Of a DNA stretch of 64,000 nucleotides, positions 59,638 to 64,000 are shown one piece after another (within the stretch, counting starts at the first letter, position 1; each line of letters opens with the position of its first letter). Source of the DNA: Apricaphanius iberus (taxonomy: Eukaryota > Chordata > Actinopteri > Cyprinodontiformes > Aphaniidae); contig JAPXFQ010001795.1 in NCBI GenBank assembly GCA_028564705.1, positions 744,001-808,000 on the forward strand. Reading direction: 5' to 3'. The notes beneath the pieces were generated by a model. That model saw nothing but the letters and a program-made list of their open reading frames with translations, was not told the DNA's origin and did no database searches. Both the position numbers and the translations under genes were made by a program.

Positions 59638-59685
59638 CCAGTAAGTGTCACCGTATGTCAAGATGACAAAGTCCTGTCAAGTCAT
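59638..59685 (-). pseudogene. Ginger-like exon J: first half of the finger, out of frame
   Basis: Acceptor GTTACATAG and donor GTAACT. With the single base carried over from exon I it reads DDLTGLCHL. The frame needed for exon K, giving GDTYW before the donor, is shifted by one relative to that. The 48-bp length (instead of 47 or 50) causes the shift, an indel near 59655. Confidence 0.6.
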
Positions 59686-59838
59686 CTATGTAACAAATAT
59701 AGAAGAAAAATAAGAGGAAAACTATCATTTAATATTTTTGTATATATTCTTTTTGTTTTTTTTAATCAGAAAATATATGCAGTTTCAGGACCATCAATTT
59801 AAGGGGTTTTACATGTGCATGATATTTCACCAAGATAC

Positions 59839-59944
59839 CTGTGTTTTCCAAGAGGCACACAGCAATCTGCTCTCTAATAGCATTGACTGTTTTTGTAGAG
59901 TTGTCAAATACCACAGGAGAGCCACTGAGAATGCGCTCTGCAAA
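59839..59944 (-). pseudogene. Ginger-like exon I: end of the Ulp1 protease
   Basis: Acceptor ACTTTACCAG, donor ACAG|GTATCT. It reads FAERILSGSPVVFDNSTKTV followed by NAIREQIAVCLLENT, intact in phase 0. The 'KFAExIL' segment directly after the catalytic-cysteine motif, followed by an amphipathic helix, is as expected at the end of Ulp1/SENP domains. Confidence 0.75.
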
Positions 59945-60278
59945 CTGGTAAAGTATAATGAATTTCATATGTAGATAAGAACTGGAAAACATATACATTC
60001 AATTCAATTTAAAATTTTTGCTTTTTACAGGCATTATTTTGTTTTACTTGTATGATTTACAATATTGAATTGACCCTGTAAGTACAAAAAGCATTTTTTT
60101 TTTCATGTTACGCTCATCCATTGTGTGATCTACAGCTTTTTTTTGTTAGGTTCAAAATTTAAACCATTTCTTTTTTATTTCTTTCATACAAAAGTTCAGG
60201 CAACCACTGTGGTAGTAATGCTGTAAGATCTTATTAAGGATAATATTATTGTTTTTGGTATGACAAAAGAGGAAATAC

Positions 60279-60364
60279 CTTTAAAGCATAGACACCACAT
60301 GAAGTGGCATCTTGCTGAATTGGATGAGCAACTGTGTCAGATGCCCATCAAGATCATGAATGAT
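60279..60364 (-). pseudogene. Ginger-like exon H: Ulp1 catalytic cysteine exon, frameshifted
   Basis: Acceptor CTATTTCAG, donor AAAG|GTATTT. One frame gives ASDTVAHPIQQDATSCGVYA followed by LK: Q-Q-D-x-x-S-C-G-V is the oxyanion glutamine and catalytic cysteine motif of Ulp1/SENP proteases. The frame entering from exon G is different and meets TGA after eight codons. Length 86 instead of 85 or 88 indicates a one-base insertion or two-base deletion near 60330-60355. Exit phase matches exon I. Confidence 0.75.
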
Positions 60365-60461
60365 CTGAAATAGAGATGCATTAAGGAAGCTTAATTATGT
60401 CCACACACCCTACTGCATTTGGTCTTCCAATTTAAATTAATGCTGATAAAAACATTGTTAC

Positions 60462-60550
60462 CTGGAAATGTTACTGCAGTGACTGATGTCCATCTTTCTC
60501 TCACCCAAAGGGTCCAAGAAAAGAATCCTCCTTTCTCCTGGTATCATGAC
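60462..60550 (-). pseudogene. Ginger-like exon G: Ulp1 catalytic aspartate exon
   Basis: Acceptor AAAAATACAG, donor CCAG|GTAACA. It reads VMIPGERRILFLDPLGERKM followed by DISHCSNIS without a stop. 'I-x-P...R-I-L-F-L-D-P-L-G-E' is the strand and catalytic Asp of the His-Asp-Cys triad. Confidence 0.8.
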
Positions 60551-60666
60551 CTGTATTTTTGTGGGACCCAAACATATAAAGTGAAATTAAGATCATATGT
60601 AGTCCTACATATGACATTTAGGGAGACTTTAACTAACATTTTGTATATTAAGCAATTAAATTTTAC

Positions 60667-60732
60667 CACAAGCACCCAATGATGGTGTTTATTCACTACT
60701 CCAACGAGATACTTGTAGAGCCCTGGGTCCAT
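60667..60732 (-). pseudogene. Ginger-like exon F: Ulp1 catalytic histidine exon
   Basis: Acceptor GTTACCACAG, donor CTTGTG|GTAAAA. Twenty-two codons in phase 0 read MDPGLYKYLVGVVNKHHHWV then LV. 'V-x-x-x-x-H-W-V-L-V' carries the catalytic His. It joins exon G as LV|VMIP. Confidence 0.8.
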
Positions 60733-60821
60733 CTGTGGTAACATTAGAAAAAAATAAGAGTTTTGAAATTTCTTTTAAAGAAACAACAACTTTCACTAAT
60801 AAAGAATAAAAACTCTCACAC

Positions 60822-60944
60822 GTTGATCTTTGGCTTGTTCTGATGCCATATTTTTGTCATCTCATATGAGTCAATCACAAAGGCCCTTTCATTACTTTTT
60901 TTATTGAATTTTTTGACAAGCAGTGTCAGGTATGCATTGATAAC
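60822..60944 (-). pseudogene. Ginger-like exon E: Ulp1 N-terminal helix
   Basis: Acceptor TTTTAATAACAG, donor AAC|GTGTGAGAG. Forty-one codons, all open: VINAYLTLLVKKFNKKSNER followed by AFVIDSYEMTKIWHQNKPKI and N. 'E-V-I-N-A-Y-L' continues the 'LNDEVINAYL'-type substrate-binding helix of SENP proteases, with the E supplied by exon D. Confidence 0.8.
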
Positions 60945-61028
60945 CTGTTATTAAAAAGCACATACATTTTAATAACAAAAGCAGTAAGACTGAAGTTCTC
61001 CCCAAAATAAAAAAAAAATTCTTCTTAC

Positions 61029-61147
61029 CTCACTTTCCAGTTCCTTTTGTGGACCAGTGTTATGTATATCACTAAAGAAAATTTTATATGGTCCAATTTT
61101 GGATAACAGCACGTACATTTTTTCCCCCATCCATGCATCGTTAAAAT
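61029..61147 (-). pseudogene. Ginger-like exon D: segment leading into the protease
   Basis: Acceptor TTCTTCTTTAG, donor GAG|GTAAGAAG. With one base from exon C it gives exactly 40 open codons: NFNDAWMGEKMYVLLSKIGP then YKIFFSDIHNTGPQKELESE. The perfect phase agreement on both sides supports the splice model. I know no named domain for the first half. Confidence 0.75.
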
Positions 61148-61620
61148 CTAAAGAAGAAAAAAGATAAAATGTTTTAAGATTTAAACTTGTCTTCTGAACT
61201 TTTTGGTTCTATATATTTCACAAATCAATTAACAATATATTAAGGTGTTTAAAGTAATTGTTTGTGTTTATCATGTTTTAGTGTCTAACAGAGTATCAAC
61301 CAATCTTTAAAAGTAGTGTTGACATTTAAAATATCAACACTATACCTTTTTGCGTTTAACTACGTTGTGTGTCTAACATGACAGCACCCTCATGCTGACT
61401 TTAAGTTTTTTTGCTTTAAGTTATAACACTCACAAAAAGGAATATTTTTCTTCAGATGCATGAAGTCAGTCATATCTTTTTAAATACTTATACAGAAAAA
61501 ATACATTTGGGGGTAAAGTTTTGGAATGTAAATAACACATTGAGGGTCCAACGTTCCACAGACAAAAATCTGCGTGACAATAACTGAAAAAAAAGTTTAA
61601 TTTTAACTTGATCTACTTAC

Positions 61621-61831
61621 TTTGAATAATGGAGGGATCAACTGATGGGTTTGTCAAACCTAAGAGGGTCATGTCATGTCATGTCATGTCCGGAGGTGGT
61701 GGAAGTCCCTGTGGACTCGGGGGCAGTGGGTGTAGCGGTGGGTGGAGCATAAGTTGAAGGTGTTGTCACAGGGGGTGTGGGTGTAGCAGAACCACTCTTC
61801 TGGTTTGTTCTGCACAAGTTTACTCAGGGAT
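61621..61831 (-). pseudogene. Ginger-like exon C: end of integrase joined to a Pro/Thr/Ser linker
   Basis: It begins RSLSKLVQNKPEEW, the helix after the catalytic Glu in Gypsy-type integrases. It then shifts to a frame rich in Pro, Thr and Ser (SGSATPTPPVTTPSTYAPPT), and ends NPSVDPSIIQ at donor CAAA|GTAAGT. A tandem ATGAC repeat (plus strand GTCAT units, 61669-61690) sits in the linker and changes frame. The expected GPY/F module is absent, so DNA has been lost at the EEW/linker junction. The 5' boundary (AG at 61832-61833) is less certain than for the other exons. Confidence 0.6.
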
Positions 61832-61930
61832 CTAAATGGTAAAACCAAAATCATATTGAAGTGCGATATAAAATAAAGTGATAACTGTAACCAAAAATAG
61901 ACCGCAGATATAAATTTTAAAGAGAAGATA

Positions 61931-62105
61931 TACAGTGGGGGAAAAAAGTATTTAGTCAGCCACCGATTGTGCAAGTTCTCCCACTTAAAATAATGATAGA
62001 GGTGAGTAATTTTCATCATAGGTACACTTCAACTGTGAGAGACAGAATTTGAAGGAAAAAAATCCAGGAATTCACATTGTAGGATTTTAAAAGAATTTAT
62101 TTGTA
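61931..62105 (+). mobile_element. Tc1-family 5' end fragment inserted in the Ginger-like gene
   Basis: It starts at TA (61931-61932) with CAGTGGGGGAAAAAAGTATT and continues TTAGTCAGCCACCGATTGTG, the start of a very common fish Tc1-type element. It extends to about 62105 (TA) and lacks the other terminus. It lies between exons B and C of the integrase and ends inside exon B. Confidence 0.7.
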
Positions 62106-62136
62106 TGCCCGGCATTTGACACACCTTTTGATTTAC
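62101..62136 (-). pseudogene. Ginger-like exon B: integrase segment truncated by a Tc1-family insertion
   Basis: After acceptor ATAACATAG the 36 bp read VNQKVCQMPGIQ in phase 0. This is the place where integrases have 'N-x-x-x-C-x-x-L-G-I-x' just before the H-x-Q-x-N-G-x-x-E block with the third catalytic residue. The exon then runs directly into the Tc1-family fragment, and that block is not found. Confidence 0.6.
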
Positions 62137-62280
62137 CTATGTTATAATTAAATACAATTTTAAACATTGGCTTAAAAACAATAATCAATTAAATAAAATT
62201 GTGCAATGTAAGAAAACAGCTACAATTAATGTCTATAAACATTGTGTGTTTGAGCCAAACTGGTTTATACCGATACTTAC

Positions 62281-62499
62281 ATCATTGACAAACTCCTTCC
62301 CTTGATCAGTAAGGACTCTTTGGTACACAAACTTTAATAGACACTGGGTGACTTCTTCTGCACGTTTGCTTTTCAGGGGATATGCTTGAGGCCACTTGGT
62401 GTAATAATCTATCAGTACACATATGTACTGATATCCACCAGACGTAGACATCAGTTTTCCAACCAGATCCATCCCAAGTAGTTCAAAAGGCTGGGTAAC
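62281..62499 (-). pseudogene. Ginger-like exon A: integrase catalytic core
   Basis: Acceptor TTTTTGTAAAG, donor GAT|GTAAGTATC; 73 open codons. The start PFELLGMDLVGKL carries the first catalytic Asp. YICVLIDYYTKWPQAYPLKS is a hallmark of GIN1/Ginger1-type integrases, and RVLTDQGKEFVND carries the second Asp. Between KFVYQ and RVLTD about five residues usual in relatives are missing in frame. A spliced exon with introns on both sides argues against an LTR retrotransposon origin of this copy. Integrase of this type joins transposon ends to target DNA. Confidence 0.8.
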
Positions 62500-62549
62500 C
62501 TTTACAAAAAGAAATAGTGATGTTACAATTTTGGCTATGTTGTAAGGTA

Positions 62550-62605
62550 TATACACACACACACACACACATATGTGTGTGTGTGTGTACGTGTATATAC
62601 ACATA
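62550..62605. repeat. (CA)n/(TG)n microsatellite
   Basis: ACACACACACACAC followed by ATATGTGTGTGTGTGTGT, partly palindromic. The Tc1 element at 62608 inserted at a TA on its right edge. Frames running through it are not genes. Confidence 0.85.
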
Positions 62606-62607
62606 TA

Positions 62608-64000
62608 CAGGTGCTGGCCAGTAAATTAGAATATCATCAAAAAGTTGAATTATTTCAGTAATTCCATTCAAAACGTGAAACTTGTATACTGTATACTTTC
62701 CTTCCACACATAGTGATATATTTCAAGTGTTTATTAATTTTCATTTTTATTATTACAACTGACAGCTAATGAAAACACCAAATTCAGTATCTCAGAAAAT
62801 TAGAATATTCTGAAAAGGCTCAATATAGAAGACACCTGGTGCCACTCTAATCAGCTGATTAACTCAAAACACCTGCAAAGGCCTTTAAAAGGTCCCTCAG
62901 TCTTGTTCTGAAGGCTCCACAATCATGGGGAAGACTTCTGACTTAACAGCTGTCCAAAAGACGACCATTGACACCTTGTACAAGGAGGGCAAGACACAAA
63001 AGGTGATTGCTAAAGAAGCTGGCTGTTCGCAGAGCTCTGTGTCCAAGCACATTAACAGACAGGCGAAGGGACGGAAAAAATGTGGTAGAAAAAAGTGTAC
63101 AAGCTCTAGGGATAACCGCACCCTGCAGAGAATTGTGACGACAAACCCATTCAAAAATGTGGGGGGGATCCACAAAGAGTGGACTGCAGCTGGAGTCAGC
63201 GCTTCAAGAACCACCACGAAGAGACTCATGAAAGACATGGGATTCAGCTGTCGCATTCCGTGTGTCAAGCCTGGGCCAAGCGTCTCGCCTGGGCCAAGGA
63301 CAAAAAGGACTGGACTGCTGCTGAGTGGTCCAAAGTTATGTTTTCTGATGAAAGCAATTTTTGCATTTCCTTTGGAAATCAAGGACCCAGAGTCTGGAGG
63401 AAGAGCGGAGAAGCACAGAATCCACGTTGCATGAGGTCCAGTGTAAAGTTTCCACCGTCAGTGATGGTGTGGGGTGCCATGTCATCTGCCGGTGTTGGCC
63501 CACTCTGTTTCCTGAGGTCCAAGGTCAATGCAGCCGTCTACCAGGAAGTTTTAGAGCACTTCATGCTTCCTGCTGCTGACCAACTTTATGGGGATGCAGA
63601 CTTCACTTTTCAACAGGACTTGGCACCTGCACACAGTGCCAAAACCACCAGTACCTGGTTCAAGGACCATGGTATCCCTGTCCTTGATTGGCCAGCAAAC
63701 TCGCCTGACCTTAACCCCATAGAAAATCTATGGGGTATTGTGAAGCGGAAGATGCAATACGCTAGACCCAACAATGCAGAGGAGCTGAAGACGACTATCA
63801 GAGCAACCTGGGCTCTCATAACACCTGAGCAGTGCCACAGACTGATCGAGTCCATGCCACGCCGCATTACTGCAGTGATGGAGGCAAAAGGAGCCCAGAC
63901 TAAGTATTGAGTGCTATACATGCACATTCTTTTCATGTTCATTCTTTTCAGTTGGCCAACATTTAAAAAAAAACATTTTTTTTTATTGGCCTTTAAAATA
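62608..64000 (+). mobile_element. Tc1/mariner transposon, right end beyond the window
   Basis: Starts after TA (62606-62607) with CAGGTGCTGGCCAGTAAATT and continues AGAATATCATCAAAAAGTTG, the terminal repeat of a common teleost Tc1 family. The second copy of the TCAGAAAATTAGAATATTCT motif lies at 62791-62812. The transposase follows in the same orientation. The opposite terminus is not reached by position 64000. Confidence 0.88.
62925..63910 (+). pseudogene. Tc1 transposase with a single frameshift
   Basis: Translation starts MGKTSDLTAVQKTTIDTLYK at 62925. The N-terminal half has two helix-turn-helix parts (IAKEAGCSQSSVSKHINRQA; GVSASRTTTKRLMKDMG) separated by a basic GRKKCGRKK linker. Near 63265-63280 the frame changes; the second frame runs to TGA 63908-63910. 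It keeps all three catalytic acids: D in VMFSDESNFCI, D in FQQDLAPAH and E in SPDLNPIENLWG, with DD34E-type spacing between the last two. About 325 residues in total, close to the usual 340. The enzyme cuts and pastes its element at TA sites. Only the one lesion is visible, so this copy is young compared with the other Tc1 relics here. Confidence 0.88.

Larger units (their letters stand above)
59355..62499 (-). pseudogene. Ginger1-like transposase gene: integrase + Ulp1 protease + PHD-like finger, decayed
   Basis: At least eleven exons can be joined on the minus strand by GT-AG sites, most with matching phases. Order from the 5' side: Gypsy-type integrase core, linker, Ulp1/SENP cysteine protease, Cys-rich finger. 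Published Ginger1 cut-and-paste transposons have a Gypsy-like integrase followed by a Ulp1 or OTU protease, and some vertebrate host genes (GIN1 and relatives) derive from them. This locus fits that family best. The catalytic glutamate part of the integrase is missing, two protease/finger exons are out of frame, and Tc1-family elements have inserted. The N-terminal integrase part would lie beyond the Tc1 at 62608 or outside the window. I found no 40-270 bp terminal inverted repeats or CCGG/CCGT duplications, so a decayed host-gene copy is the alternative. Confidence 0.7.

Noticed and set aside
62281..62499. An LTR retrotransposon pol fragment
   Set aside because: The integrase core is a bounded exon with good acceptor and donor sites and is followed by spliced Ulp1 exons; no reverse transcriptase, RNase H or LTR is nearby.

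Overview
The window looks like teleost fish DNA. It holds one clear host gene, a two-coding-exon heparan sulfate 3-O-sulfotransferase most like vertebrate HS3ST5. It is surrounded by transposon families typical of ray-finned fish: Tc1/mariner, hAT, PIF/Harbinger-like MITEs, a Tx1/L1-type LINE, L2-like LINE debris, a Penelope-like element, tRNA-derived SINEs and a non-autonomous LTR element full of minisatellites. I cannot name the species.

Layout. 1-9.6 kb is a nest of insertions. A SINE is split by an 0.8 kb hAT MITE with an 8-bp target duplication. Next, a terminal-inverted-repeat MITE is split first by a Harbinger-like MITE (TAA duplication) and then by an LTR element on the minus strand. 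That LTR element is arranged LTR-interior-LTR-interior, and its 30-bp and 42-bp minisatellites create very long artefactual open frames on both strands. 10-17 kb is mostly unrecognised AT-rich DNA with a hAT-like relic, a SINE with a 13-bp duplication and a helix-turn-helix transposase relic. 17.3-25.7 kb is a decayed LINE: ORF1, endonuclease, reverse transcriptase broken by a (CT)n tract, then a long G-rich tail. 26-37.5 kb holds hAT, L2, Tc1 and Penelope-like fragments and a SINE. 37.5-42 kb has a Harbinger-like MITE and an uninterrupted copy of the MITE that was split at 2.6-9.5 kb.

hs3st5 spans 42.26-50.51 kb on the plus strand. Its 7.2 kb intron contains a full-length but frameshifted 3.35 kb hAT transposon, a Tc1 relic and other repeats. 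Downstream, 51-58 kb is nearly featureless apart from MITE and LINE-tail fragments.

The most interesting locus is 59.36-62.50 kb on the minus strand. Splice sites and reading phases there connect at least eleven small exons encoding a Gypsy-type integrase core, a Pro/Thr/Ser-rich linker, a Ulp1/SENP-type cysteine protease and a C-terminal PHD-like zinc finger. This order matches what is published for Ginger1 cut-and-paste transposons (integrase-like transposase plus Ulp1 or OTU protease). The copy is decayed: part of the integrase is missing, two exons are out of frame, and Tc1-family elements sit in one exon and in the upstream intron. A roughly 160-bp tandem repeat lies next to its 3' end. 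The window ends inside a nearly intact Tc1 element whose transposase has one frameshift.
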